From positions 22,073-86,072 of the forward strand of contig QAOA01002244.1 in the NCBI GenBank assembly GCA_003255065.1: a stretch of DNA of 64,000 bases, written 5' to 3'. The stretch comes from Cercis canadensis. Taxonomy: Eukaryota; Streptophyta; Magnoliopsida; Fabales; Fabaceae. Shown piece by piece: positions 1-10,800 of this stretch. The notes below the pieces were generated by a model. The model did no database searches. It saw only the letters and a program-made list of their open reading frames with translations, and was not told the DNA's origin. Positions within the stretch are counted from its first letter, which is position 1, and the number at the start of each line of letters is the position of its first letter. Made by a program: the position numbers and the translations under genes.

Positions 1-1250
1 TTTCGTAAGCACTATTTCGAAATACAAATGCCTCCTCAAACTAAATCATGTACAGTGCAAATTGAAACTAAAATCATGTTTGCTGGATAAAAGATGAAAG
101 AACAAACTTGTCAAGAATCGATTTAATTTAAAAACTTAAGTTGTTAAGTGAAACTCCATGAACAGTTTTATTAAATTGTTTAATTAGGAAGTTTTTCTAG
201 GGATTGGTTGAGTTGCAAAATAAGACGAAAGGGTCGATGCCCAAATAATTAATTGCACCCATTCAAAGGTTGCCTCAGTCAATTAGAAGATTTTTATTTT
301 AAACTGTTGGTCCTTGAGAAGAAGACAAAGACCCATGAAAGATACTCCTCATAGTGGACTTTAATTTGCTTATATAAAGCAGAGATAGACAATGATGTGT
401 ATGGTAGGTGATCTCGGACTTTCCTGCACAAATTATTCTGCAAAGGAAAAAAGCAAGTGAGAAATTTGTACAGATTTATTTATAACTTAAATGGTTAGTT
501 AGTTAGCTAAGGCTAGTTAATCTGTTAGTATAGTTGGTTAGTTTGTTAAGTGTTTGTTCAATTAGCTGAGTTGGAATCTAACTATTAGTGCGGTATAGTG
601 CTGTATATATAGTTGACCATGTATAATGTATAACATTAGAAAACAGAATATACAGAAATTTTCTCCATCTTCTGGTTTACTTCCTCTCAAGAATTCTACA
701 AAACTTTAGTAACACGTTAGGCCATGAAGGAGTCAAAGGAATATTGAATGATAATAAAGGAAAAATATTTTTATTTTATGACTTTTGGTCTAACTTTTCC
801 CATCCAATAAGTGATTGACATACACTGAATTTCTCTTGACATTGGAGCGAGATTAATATGGTTGTAAGGCTAGAATATTCTGACTGAATTTCTCTCGGCA
901 TTACAGCATGATTAATAAGTTCTAAATGTGTGATTAGTTTCATATATGTAGTTAATATTTCTTATCCCTAAATTCCTAACAGAGTTTAAGTTAGACCAGA
1001 ATTGCTAATGGTGTGTATATTTATGTGTTTAAATTAATCTTTAAGCTTTGATATATGATTTTATTTTTTGGTTTCAAAGGAACGTACATAATGCATTGGA
1101 GAAAAAGAGAATAGTACATAGTGAGAATAGAACTCATACATTAAACACTTTAGTTCTTGTAACTAAAGTAAGCATTGCTAAACCCGCATATCATTTTGAC
1201 TTCTTCATATTAGTTCTCATATTATTTTACTTTTTTTTATTGTTGAAAAA
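1..1250. other. AT-rich spacer, no gene
   Basis: No reading frame here resembles a known protein. The stretch near 480-715 has repeated TTAGTTAG-like text, a TATA-like run near 605 and a pyrimidine-rich end, which is the look of a decayed Copia LTR, but I could not fix its ends. The rest is ordinary AT-rich spacer. Confidence 0.5.
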
Positions 1251-1254
1251 GTGG

Positions 1255-1640
1255 GCAAAAACAACTATTTTCCCATCACATCGGTAAGTTTTTTTTTTTA
1301 TTACATAAAAGTGCAATGCGCAAGAAAAATGAGATAAGAGTACATAATGAGAATAAAACCCATGACATCAAATTATTTAATTTTTATGACTATAATAGGT
1401 GCCACTAGCTAGACCCACAAGTCATTGGCATCAATAACCTATCATTGAAATTATTCAATCATATTATTTCTTCAAATAGAGTTGTTAAGTTATCCCCTCA
1501 AAAGTGACCTTACACAACACTACTAGTCTACTGCTCGTCTCTAAACTCATTCTTTTGACCTTACACAACACTACTAGTCTACTGCTCGTCTCTAAACTCA
1601 TTTTGGATGGAAGTCACTCTTGTCGCAACGTCCTTTTTTG
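1255..1640 (+). repeat. Dispersed repeat, copy 1 (copy 2 at 6197-6550)
   Basis: This segment, starting AAACAACTATTTTCCCATCACA and including TTCAAATAGAGTTGT and CAAAAGTGACC, is found again at 6197-6550 in the same orientation. Within this copy only, a block beginning GACCTTACACAACACTAC is present twice at a 51-bp period (1506 and 1557). The second copy has a single version, so the tandem doubling is later than the dispersal. The family is not identified. Confidence 0.6.
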
Positions 1641-3240
1641 GAGCGAAAATGTAGAGTGGCGAAACCCCCATGAGAAAAATATAAGATAGGGTGCATGAGC
1701 ATGATGATATGCAAGAAAGAGAATGGAGTCGCCACCAATCGTCTTATTCTATTTTTAAACAAATGAAATGGTGCGATTGAACACCTAAAAAAAAAAAAAG
1801 TTTACGTTTTTAGAGTTTGAATTCGGGAGTTGATTACATGTAGGAAAACTATTAGCACACTACAACGCCCGATCTTAGAACTGTTACTCATTTAATCACT
1901 TGTTATCTTTTTTTTTTAAATGAATTAAATTGGTCATAACATTATATTTTAAAATAAATTAACATTTCGTTAGGCCCTGCTAGTACTTCTGGAAAAACCT
2001 AAATGATACCTCAAGACTATTAGGTAGAGTTTGTGATTATCATTATAATCCTCCCCTAATCTATTCTGTCACAAACAATTTTTAGCAATCTCATTAACTG
2101 AGTGATATTTAGATACACGAAAGACAATTTATGAGCATTTATAAAATGAATTCGAGATTCGTGGCAAAATATTTTTATCGAAGATCTTTCTTTAAGTCCA
2201 CCAGTACATCTGGAAAGACTAAAATGACACTTCTCACCTCTAGAATGTCAAGAAATCGCCGTCATCACAACTATCATTAATTATTCTCTTGTCGACAATC
2301 TTATTCTAGCATAAGTAAAGATAGTGACAAAATGTAATGAAATGAATTACAATGTAGCAAATAAATACTAGGAAAATAGTACTTAAAAAGATAAAAGCGA
2401 TATTGAAAATTTTATTGGTCACACCAGTACCTCTGGCATAATCAAGTAATTTATCCCTCACCTCAAGAATATTAGGAAAAATTGTCAACAAAATTATTCC
2501 CTAACTTAATCCGTCGTCGAGTTTTGATTTTATTTCATTCACAAGATAAAATGAAAAAGTCATGACAACATAACACATATGATAAATAAAAATAAAAATA
2601 ATAATTAAAGGCATGCTTATATATAATAATAATAATAATAATAATTGAACTTAATCACTAAACAATAACTAATTTATACATTATTAATATGGGTCTTTCA
2701 TCAAAAGATATCAAAAGACTAACATTAATATTAGATACAATCTAAATAAAACAAAAAGTGAAGAAGATAAAAAAAAAAAATCAAGTTGGGCTGCTAGCCT
2801 AATTCGTGGGCCTGTTTCAGTCAAGATAAGAAACAGCCCAAGCAAATAAACATAGACCAGCATTTATAAGTAAAGCAAAAAAAGAAGAAGAAGTTGGAAT
2901 GGACTAGCCCAAAATGACTCAGCCCAAGCAAATAAAGGACAAGACACAGACCAGCCCATAAACACAACAGAGCCAAAAAACTAATCAGCCTAAACTAAAA
3001 AAAACCAATGACTAAAACCCCAAATAAACAACTAAAACAAAAACAAACAAAAAGCATTTAAAGAAGAGAAAAATACATAAACGCATCAGAGAAGGAAAAA
3101 CGCTAGAGGAAGAGAAGCAAGGCAAAAACAAAGAGAAGAATCACCGCCCCCATCTCCTTCTTCCACCCCTCAAATCCATGTGGACTTAGTTTCACCGCCC
3201 CCATCTCGTTGCTCATGTTCAATTACATGCCCCATGTGAA
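1618..3240 (+). mobile_element. LTR-like fragment of a Gypsy retrotransposon (copy 1)
   Basis: It shares an ordered series of blocks with 27431-29860: a CAACGTC...GGCGAAAC block, GAGTCGCCACCAAT, a run of As after GACACCT/AACACCT, GTTGATTACATGTAG, then several (TC)CACCAGTA...CTGGAAA units and an A-rich end with GCCCAAGCAAAT. The GAGTCGCCACC and GATTAC...ATTAGCAC arrangement is what I remember from LTRs of Tat/Ogre-type Gypsy elements in other plants. No coding part is attached, so it may be a solo LTR or a remnant. The shared blocks are seen; the family name is inference. Confidence 0.45.
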
Positions 3241-3540
3241 GTTCATGCTCCAGTACAATAGCAGCAATTTTATTATGCTAGTTGGGTATTTAAATTTAAT
3301 TGGATATATCTAAAACTTGTAATCGGACTTAATGAATTTTTTTATATGGCTAATATTTGTTTACATGTACATACATAATAATATTTGAATTTAAACTGAA
3401 TTTTAATTGAGTAAATTATTTATATACTTCAAATCATCATAATTTCATACACTGTGGACCCAATTCAATTTATAATTTACGGTCTCTCAAAAAAAAATTA
3501 TATTTTACAGTTTTAATTGGATATACTCGAAACTTTTTTT

Positions 3541-3832
3541 TTTAAATGACAAAAAACAGTCAAAAGTTGGAGGAAATGATCATTTGGTTCCAAATATGGT
3601 GAACTTTTAATTTGGTTCCTCTTATATCATGTGAAATGTTTAAAATACCCCTTCGTACTATGTGATTATTCTATTTGACTATATGGTTATCATGTTCAAA
3701 AGTAAAAAAGAATAAGGAGTATTTTGGATATTTAATATGATATGGGATGAACTAAATTAGAATTTTTCCATGTTTAAAACCAAATAGTCTTTTTCTCTAA
3801 TTTTTGGAACCAAAGAATAATTTTCTCAAAAA
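3541..3832. mobile_element. MITE with long imperfect inverted ends
   Basis: The left end (AGTCAAAAGTTGGAGG, then ATCATTTGGTTCC, GTGAACTTTTAATTTGG) returns in reverse complement at the right end (GAACTAAATTAG, AACCAAATAGTC, TTTTTGGAACCAAAG). The total is about 290 bp with no coding capacity. Related sequence occurs at 7370-7437, where it is cut by an N, and at 49790-50795, where it is split by a LINE. Confidence 0.6.
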
Positions 3833-4946
3833 AATATGTAAGGCTATAGATAACATAAGTTCTTTTTCTTTTGATGGGATAAATAAAAACGAAAATTTGA
3901 TATGTAGAATAGCAGTTATCAGAGATAGATCTGAAATTTTTTGGTTAGCTGTAATCCCAGCTAGTTAGTTGCTTACATGTTAATATTCGTTTACTTATTT
4001 TACAATTAAGGGACCACAATAGTCAATAACTCTTATAGAGTGTGGTTTGTCCTGTTTAAAAATGATTGGCTTCTGTTGGGAACACTGGGTCGAGCTCTAA
4101 TACATCTTCGTTCAAGGTCCAGCCACGTACTGATTCTTCTCTCTTTGACGTTTTCCCCAATGGGTCACCTTCTATAAGATAGTGCCTTTAGAAACTAATT
4201 TTTAGTAGCCTGATTTTAGGGTGATATTGATATAATTGATTTCCTGAAATTAATGATGATTAAATCATGAAACGGTACATGATATTATAAAACTTAAATC
4301 ATGCAACAGTTACACATGAAATAATGATGCTTGATTCATGAAGCGGTTACATGATATTATGGTGATTAAGTCATGAAAAAACTTAAATCATGCAACAGTT
4401 ACACATGAAATAATGATGCTTGATTCATGAAGCGGTTACATGATATTATGGTGATTAAGTCATGAGTCATTACATGTTATTATGATGAATAAATCATGAG
4501 AAGTTACCTATCATGAGATAACTATATTATGGACAAATCTCATCAATCCATTTTGATGTTTGATGGACGCACCAGATGAAAGTTAAGTTATATATAAATA
4601 GGTCACCTCTCTACCCATAAAAAGAGACACAACAAGAATAAATCTATACCCATCAGAAAGTGGTGTACTCATAAGTAAGGGTCAAGAGAGAGAAAACATT
4701 TATAGTTGTTGTGCTGGTGGCGCTAATTTACAACTTGTGCTATTCAGGTAATACTTTAATGACTTCTTTTTCGGCTTCAGGTATGTGAACATCATATGTT
4801 TCAAGATCTAGTTTATGGTGTTTATGTGATGACGTATATTCTCTTTATGTTTAAAGAAATTCTAACGCCTTCCTCATCCTCTTGTACAGTACTCTTCTCA
4901 TATAGAATCTTGTTTTTCTTGTACATTTTCTCAACGTTTGGTAACC
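3833..4946. repeat. Spacer with an 89-bp tandem repeat
   Basis: No gene is seen. Between 4291 and 4466 a unit beginning ACTTAAATCATGCAACAG is present twice with a period of 89 bp. It is built from shorter degenerate pieces (CATGAAGCGGTTACATGATATTATG), and single pieces of these extend from about 4260 to 4510. A region near 4560-4750 (TATATAAATAGG followed by AGAGAGAGAAAACA) looks like a promoter or LTR 3' part but leads to no recognisable coding sequence. Confidence 0.55.
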
Positions 4947-5679
4947 TTAGAAGCAAAGTCTCGACCAGATAATCGTTGCCATGGAGTTCTTGAAGAATGG
5001 GTGCTTCAACAATTTCTCAGTAGTGGGTCTCTTTGATGGATCTTGATCTAGACAAATAGCGACCAAATCCTTGAAATCCTTTGAGAACCTCTTGTTATTG
5101 TCTCCCCCCTTATTCTTCTCCAAAAACCCAAATCGCTTTGTGATAATCATAGATTTCGAACGAGGGAGATGAGAAATAAGGGGTCTTCCATGAGCTAATT
5201 CCAATGCAAGGATACCCAAAGACCATATTTCAGCTTTGAAATCATAGCCTATGTGGGAGTGAATCACCTTAGGAGCCATCCAATAAGGTAAGCCTCCAAA
5301 ATCTTTGAGTATCATAGACGACGATGGTAGCCTAGGTGAAGAATATGATTTGTAAACGAAGGAAGAAACATCTAAACCTGAGAGCTTCACCAACCCATTT
5401 TAGTCAATTAGAATATTCCCAACCTTGATGTTTTTGTGGAGGTGACCTTCACCATGAAGATAAAACAGAGCCTTCAGAATGTCGTAAAGAACAACAGCAA
5501 TGTAGGGCTTCTGCAACCCATATGGAAAAGAGTGCGACACTATGTATTGCAAAGACCCATTATCCATGAACGGCATTACCACCCAGAAAGAATCATCTGC
5601 TAAGAATGAACAGTGAGGGATAAGAATGTTTGGGTGAGAAAGTAGAGAAATCGTCTTGGCTTCACACGTAATAGCTATA
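4947..5679 (-). pseudogene. STE20/BLUS1-like kinase pseudogene, left copy
   Basis: Read on the minus strand, this encodes most of a Ser/Thr kinase domain of the plant STE20/SPS1-related (BLUS1-like) group. Visible parts are the helix C region, the hinge ([14 protein letters not shown]), the catalytic loop, the activation segment, the [15 protein letters not shown] block and the C-lobe end ([17 protein letters not shown]). The key motifs are degenerate: HRD is HKN, DFG is GLD and APE is APK, so the catalytic and Mg-binding aspartates are both missing. A TAA stop near 5401 splits the frame where the other copy has TCA. The glycine loop and start are absent. It pairs head-to-head with 5662-6196 as an inverted duplicate. 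It is a broken gene; the group assignment comes from the C-lobe wording and is fairly firm. Confidence 0.8.
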
Positions 5680-6196
5680 TTGGTCGTGAAATTTATAAAA
5701 ATTGATGAATCTCGGGCCGATTCCGAAGTTATTACTCATGAAGCCAAGACACTTTCTCTGCTTCTCACCCAAACATTCTTATCCCTCATTGTTCATTCTT
5801 AGCGAATGATTCTTTCTGGGTGGTAATGTTGTTCATGGATAATGGGTTTCTACAATACATAATGTCGCACTCTTTCTCATATGGGTTGCAGGAGCCCTAC
5901 ATTGTTGTCGTTCTTTACGACATTCTGAAGGTTTTGTTTTATCTTCATGGTGAAGGTCACCTCCACAAAAACATAAAGGTTGGGAATATTCTAATTGACT
6001 CAAATGGGTTGGTGAAGCTCTCAGGTTTGGATGTTTCTTCCTTCGTTTACAAATCATATTCTTCACCTAGGCTACCATCGTCGTCTGTGATACTCAAAGA
6101 TTTTGGAGGCTTACCTTATTGGATGGCTCCGAAGGTGATTCACTCCCACATAGGCTATGATTTCAAAGCTGAAATATGGTCTTTGGGTATCCTTGG
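5208..6196. repeat. Inverted repeat formed by the two kinase fragments
   Basis: The arms are about 5208-5679 and 5729-6196, roughly 470 bp each and mostly identical by eye, with a spacer of about 50 bp. A transcript across both arms would fold into a long hairpin. The outer end of the right arm coincides with the start of the dispersed repeat at 6197. Confidence 0.8.
5662..6196 (+). pseudogene. STE20/BLUS1-like kinase pseudogene, right copy
   Basis: This plus-strand copy of the same kinase begins a little earlier than its partner, with the beta-3 strand and its lysine (VVKF, near 5680), then helix C, hinge and catalytic loop ([14 protein letters not shown]). It ends abruptly after WSLGIL at 6196, where unrelated repeat sequence starts. 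One T is missing near 5764 (CTTCTC against CTTTCTC in the left copy), which shifts the frame. It carries the same HKN, GLD and APK changes as the left copy, so loss of catalytic residues came before the duplication. About one third of the C-lobe is missing. Confidence 0.78.
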
Positions 6197-6550
6197 TAAA
6201 ACAACTATTTCTCCATCACATTGGTAANTTTTTTTTTTTGGTTACATAGAAGCACAATGCACTAAGAAAAAGAAGAGAGAAATACATGATAAAAATAGAA
6301 CCCATGACATAAAAGCCTTTAGTTCCTATGACTAGAGTAAGTATCACTGGACCGACATGTCATTGGCATAAATAAGTTATCATATTCAACTAGGTGAAAT
6401 TATTCAATTATATTATTTCTTCAAATAGAGTTGTGAAGTTATCCCCTCAAAAGTGACCGATAACAGTCACAACGCTACTAGTCTACTACTCTCTAAACTC
6501 ATTTTGGATGGAAGTCACTCTCGTTATAAATCTCTCATAAATCGAAGTGT
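6197..6550 (+). repeat. Dispersed repeat, copy 2
   Basis: It matches 1255-1640 in order and orientation (AAACAACTATTTCTCCATCACA, then CTTCAAATAGAGTTGTGAAG and CTCATTTTGGATGGAAGTCAC). A single N at 6228 falls in a poly-T run inside it. Confidence 0.6.
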
Positions 6551-7437
6551 GACCCAATGTGACTTTGGAACAAGTGGTAGGCACGTGCTTGGAAAGTTAT
6601 CTTTGAAATTTTTTTTTATCTTTTTTATCAGTTATTAAAATTTGACAATAATTTTTTTAAAATTCTCTTGTAACTTTTGAAAATCTCTTTAAAAAAAAAA
6701 AAAAAAAAAGCTTTTCTAATCAAACTCTATGCTATCATGGCTTCCAATTACTATGGATTGGGTACTATTCGACCTGTGACTCTTCCATGGACTAATCTTT
6801 TCAAGGTTCCATCACTTCAAGTTGACCTTGAAGAAGCTAATATGCTATCACACCCATTATCCAGCCATTTCCAAAAGCAAACATGTGAATCATGAACTTG
6901 AGCTAAATGAAACTTAGGACAGACTGCTGGTGATTTTCTAGTGATTTTTTTTGTGATTTTCTTACCGTCTCAATAAATTTGAAGAAAAAATAATAAAAAG
7001 AAAAACACATTTTCTTACCACTTGGACCAGCATTAGTTGCTGAACTCGCTTAGTAAAGGAAAAAAATATATGTTTTTGTTATTAAATAGATAAAATTAAA
7101 TATTTTTACTAAAAATATTAGAGAATAAAAAATAAAATTTAGGAAATGAATCTTTATGAGAGATAACATGGATAAATCAATTATGTTGTAAAAAAAAAAA
7201 AAAAACATAGCAAATCTTGCAAATCTTTATTGCGTCTCATGATTCATCAATAATCGTGTTTCATTAAAAGCAAATCTTGGAAAGCATAATTAAATTCTTC
7301 ATACATTGAATATATCAAGCTTCCATGCTAAGTAAACTAATTCTTTTTTAAAAAAAAAAAATAGAGAAAATTATTGTTTAGTTTCAAAAGTTAGAGGAAA
7401 TGATCATTTGGTTTCAAACATAGTGAACTTCTAATTT
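6551..7437. other. Spacer with one short unassigned frame and a MITE end
   Basis: From 6737 a plus-strand frame starts MASNYYGLGTIRPVTLPWTN and stops at 6895 (53 residues). It has no recognisable relatives and no clear promoter, so I do not call it a gene, though the wording is not random-looking. The rest is AT-rich. From about 7370 to the N at 7438 the left end of the MITE family seen at 3541 appears and is cut off by the N. Confidence 0.4.
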
Positions 7438-7438
7438 N

Positions 7439-9361
7439 AGACTTAATACATTTAGACCATTAAATAATTTGTTATAGAATATGCTTCATTATTTCTCATG
7501 CTGTTAGTGTGGAGACACACACTTAATTACACTTACCTATGATTTATTTCTCAAGAAAATCAACATAAATTTCTTGGAGAAGACTTGTTAAATAACTGCA
7601 TGTTTGGTCCTCATGCGTGTACTCAAGAAGCAACCCTATATAGCTCTCTCTCTATCTCTCTCTGCTTCTCACACTCACGAGTTACGTGATGACTAATAAC
7701 TCACATGTAATACATATAGAAAGGCCATAGACATAGACTCGAGAGAAGTGACATTAATTAGCTTGGCTGTCCACGCGGTTTTCCTTTTCCTTCCACGCTC
7801 ATGTATAGTACGTATCCAGTGCACTTAAACAATAGTTTAGTTCTATGTCATCTGATTTTGGGTTTAATTAATCGATTTAATTATTAATTAATCCCGAAAA
7901 TATTGGGTATTGATCTTCATAACTGCTTACGAATCAGATCCATAATCAAGTTACTTAGTTACATGTGGCAAATTCACAGATCTAGTGAGATTTTTATATG
8001 TGATTACCTTCAACTTCATCTAAATGATTGTTCTATCTTCTATGTTGAATGTAGAATGGATTCCACATTTGATTATTCAATAAGAACCTAAAATCCAAAT
8101 CTCTAATTCTTAACCTCCAATAATCCCCTCCCTTCTTTCTTGGTTTGTGAGGTACTTAGTAGTTAGTGTAAAATTAGTTGCAATGACGTGCAATGCACAG
8201 TGTCACGGTCTGCACCCTGTTCCTCTGGAGCATGGGGATCCCCAGTACAACTCCGTGGGCACCGGACAGGCGTGGATCCACCTCAGTGGGCCCACCCAGG
8301 AATTGTCCCTTAGTCTTGGCATTTGGATCCAAGGCGCTACAGCACCACTCCTCGAACTCGGGACCTAAGGGGTTTAGGGTTTTAACACCCACAGATGGTT
8401 AATAGGCGTGGGTGTTAAAACCCTAAACCCCTTAGGTCCCGGGTTCGAGGAATGGTGCTGCAGCGCCTTGGATCCGAATGCCGAGACTAAGGGACAATTC
8501 CTGGGTGGGCCCACTGAGGTGGGTCCACGCCTGTCTGGTGCCCACGGAGTTGTACTGGGGATCCCCATGCTCCAGAGGAACAGGGTGCAGACCGTGACAC
8601 TGTGCATTGCACGTCATTGCAACTAATTTTACACTAACTACTAAGTACCTCACAAACCAAGAAAGAAGGGAGGGGATTATTGGAGGTTAAGAATTAGAGA
8701 TTTGGATTTTAGGTTCTTATTGAATAATCAAATGTGGAATCCATTCTACATTCAACATAGAAGATAGAACAATCATTTAGATGAAGTTGAAGGTAATCAC
8801 ATATAAAAATCTCACTAGATCTGTGAATTTGCCACATGTAACTAAGTAACTTGATTATGGATCTGATTCGTAAGCAGTTATGAAGATCAATACCCAATAT
8901 TTTCGGGATTAATTAATAATTAAATCGATTAATTAAACCCAAAATCAGATGACATAGAACTAAACTATTGTTTAAGTGCACTGGATACGTACTATACATG
9001 AGCGTGGAAGGAAAAGGAAAACCGCGTGGACAGCCAAGCTAATTAATGTCACTTCTCTCGAGTCTATGTCTATGGCCTTTCTATATGTATTACATGTGAG
9101 TTATTAGTCATCACGTAACTCGTGAGTGTGAGAAGCAGAGAGAGATAGAGAGAGAGCTATATAGGGTTGCTTCTTGAGTACACGCATGAGGACCAAACAT
9201 GCAGTTATTTAACAAGTCTTCTCCAAGAAATTTATGTTGATTTTCTTGAGAAATAAATCATAGGTAAGTGTAATTAAGTGTGTGTCTCCACACTAACAGC
9301 ATGAGAAATAATGAAGCATATTCTATAACAAATTATTTAATGGTCTAAATGTATTAAGTCT
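7439..9361. repeat. 1.9-kb near-perfect palindrome
   Basis: The sequence from 7439 to about 8393 is repeated in reverse complement from about 8408 to 9361, with a 14-15 nt loop. By eye the outer ~820 bp of each arm show no difference. Seven substitutions, all transitions, lie between about 8257 and 8366 and their mirror positions. The left arm begins exactly at the N at 7438. The arms contain a promoter-like stretch (CTATATAGCTCTCTCTC) but no convincing coding frame. Either it is a real inverted duplication, or it is a short real palindrome at the axis whose flank was mirrored by the assembler. Confidence 0.85.
8165..8640. mobile_element. Head-to-head SINE-like sequences at the palindrome axis
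   Basis: Right of the axis, GGTTAATAGGCGTGGG followed by TCCCGGGTTCGAGG resembles the A-box and B-box of a tRNA-derived polymerase III promoter, laid out as in the clear SINE at 38411-38594. It is followed by a GC-rich body with GGGTGGGCCCACTG and GGGGATCCCCATG. The left arm carries the same body in opposite orientation, with seven transitions. No poly(A) tail or target duplication could be assigned, so the SINE origin is tentative. Confidence 0.35.
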
Positions 9362-9717
9362 TACATCTAATATCAAAATTTGTATAGTCTTGCGTCAAGT
9401 GTCATAGTATCCCATCCCTTGCATTGCACCAAATGTCCACACAATCAGATAAAAATCATGCAAAACGTTTCTTATCATATAGTTTCACATAGTGGTTATG
9501 TGTGAGAAATCAAGCAAGACATCACATTTAAATTGTGAACTAGTATTATCAGAAGGAAACGTATTTCAACTACGCTAACAATCTAGGGATATTATACCGA
9601 TGAAAATCATCAAAAGAGATTGAACTACATATATACATTGTTAAGCAATGAGCTCTAATACCATGTAAAAACTTTAGAGAAATTGGAGAAAAAGCATAAT
9701 TTGATTTATGTTAACAA

Positions 9718-9761
<44 letters not shown>

Positions 9762-10332
9762 TTACAATGAATGAAAGAATTCAAAAAGTATAAACCCTAG
9801 ATTTTTAAGTAACAATAATTTGAATGTTCAAAACTTTAAACACTTTAACAACTAGAGAGATTAGAAGAATCAGTAGGGTTATCCTCTTTCACTATATATA
9901 GTACAATTTCCTCAAACTTACATTGATAAGATCAATGTGAGTTTTTAGCATGTTAAAGGAAGAAGAAAAGAGCACATGTGTCTCGTTTTCATGCTCATGA
10001 AAATTGATATATACCTAGGAAGGGGAGAAGGAAATTAAATGAAAGCATCAATTTTTGAACCTAAAAAGGCTAAAAGAAAATTTACTAAATGACTTCTTTA
10101 ATTTTCTTTTCTAATAAAAACCAAACTGGATTTAGGTCGGTTGCCGCCATCAACTACCTATATTAGTATATTTCCCAACAAAGAAAGGTCAGATATCAAT
10201 TTTAATTTCATGTTTAGGGAAACAAGTTATTGAATAACGTGGATATGTACGGAGTTTTTCACCGGCCTTGGCATCCGAAATTTAGAGGCACAATTTACAA
10301 TCGTGGTATAGTGGAGAGTCTAGAGACTACAA
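9362..10332. other. AT-rich spacer with a (TA)n microsatellite
   Basis: There is a TA dinucleotide run at about 9718-9756. Text near 9640-9900 (GAGCTCTAATACCATGTAAAAACTTTAGAGAAATTGGAG) looks like the 3' flank of a retroelement, but no ends could be set. No gene is seen. Confidence 0.5.
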
Positions 10333-10800
10333 ATGGCTCTGTTTGGAAGTTTGAAGTGAGTGGAAATGAAATGAGAGGAGAGCAAGAGAAGGAAAAGAAG
10401 AGAAGGGAAAGAGAGGAGTTTTCTTGTCATTTGTTTGGATAATTAAAATGAACAAAATGAGAGAAAATGAAAAAAAAAGAAATAAAAAATTATAATTTTA
10501 CAAATTTATCATTTATTTATAAAGTAAATAAATTTAATATAAGATTTAATAATTTATCTAAATATTATTTGAAAAATAATTTGAAAAAATAAATAAAGAT
10601 ATATACTTTTTTTTCCTCTTCAAACTCCTCAAATTTGAGAAACACAAAAGTGAAAGCAAAAAAAAAAATTTGGGGGTTTGAGGTTATCCATTGGTTTCCT
10701 TTTATTTTTTAATCTTGAACTCACAAACAAGGGGATAGACACATTTACTTATTTTATTTCCTCTTCTTTCCCCTCAAATTTAACTCCCAAACAAACCCAT
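10333..10800. mobile_element. MITE-like element with TGTTTGG ends
   Basis: The left end ATGGCTCTGTTTGGAAGTTT and the right end, in reverse complement ATGGGTTTGTTTGGGAGTTA, form imperfect terminal inverted repeats of about 20 bp around 470 bp of A/G-rich sequence. The open frame at 10230-10442 runs across the left end and is not a gene. The superfamily is uncertain and no target duplication is clear. Confidence 0.4.

Noticed and set aside
1506-1607. CRISPR-like direct repeat
   Set aside because: Only two copies with no unique spacers, in plant nuclear DNA; a simple 51-bp tandem duplication.
8440-8460. tRNA gene at the B-box-like GGGTTCGAGG
   Set aside because: No acceptor stem or anticodon arm can be drawn; at most a SINE remnant.
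7903-8897. Mirrored open frames of 62-77 residues in the palindrome
   Set aside because: They appear in pairs only because the DNA is palindromic, have no recognisable wording and overlap in several frames.
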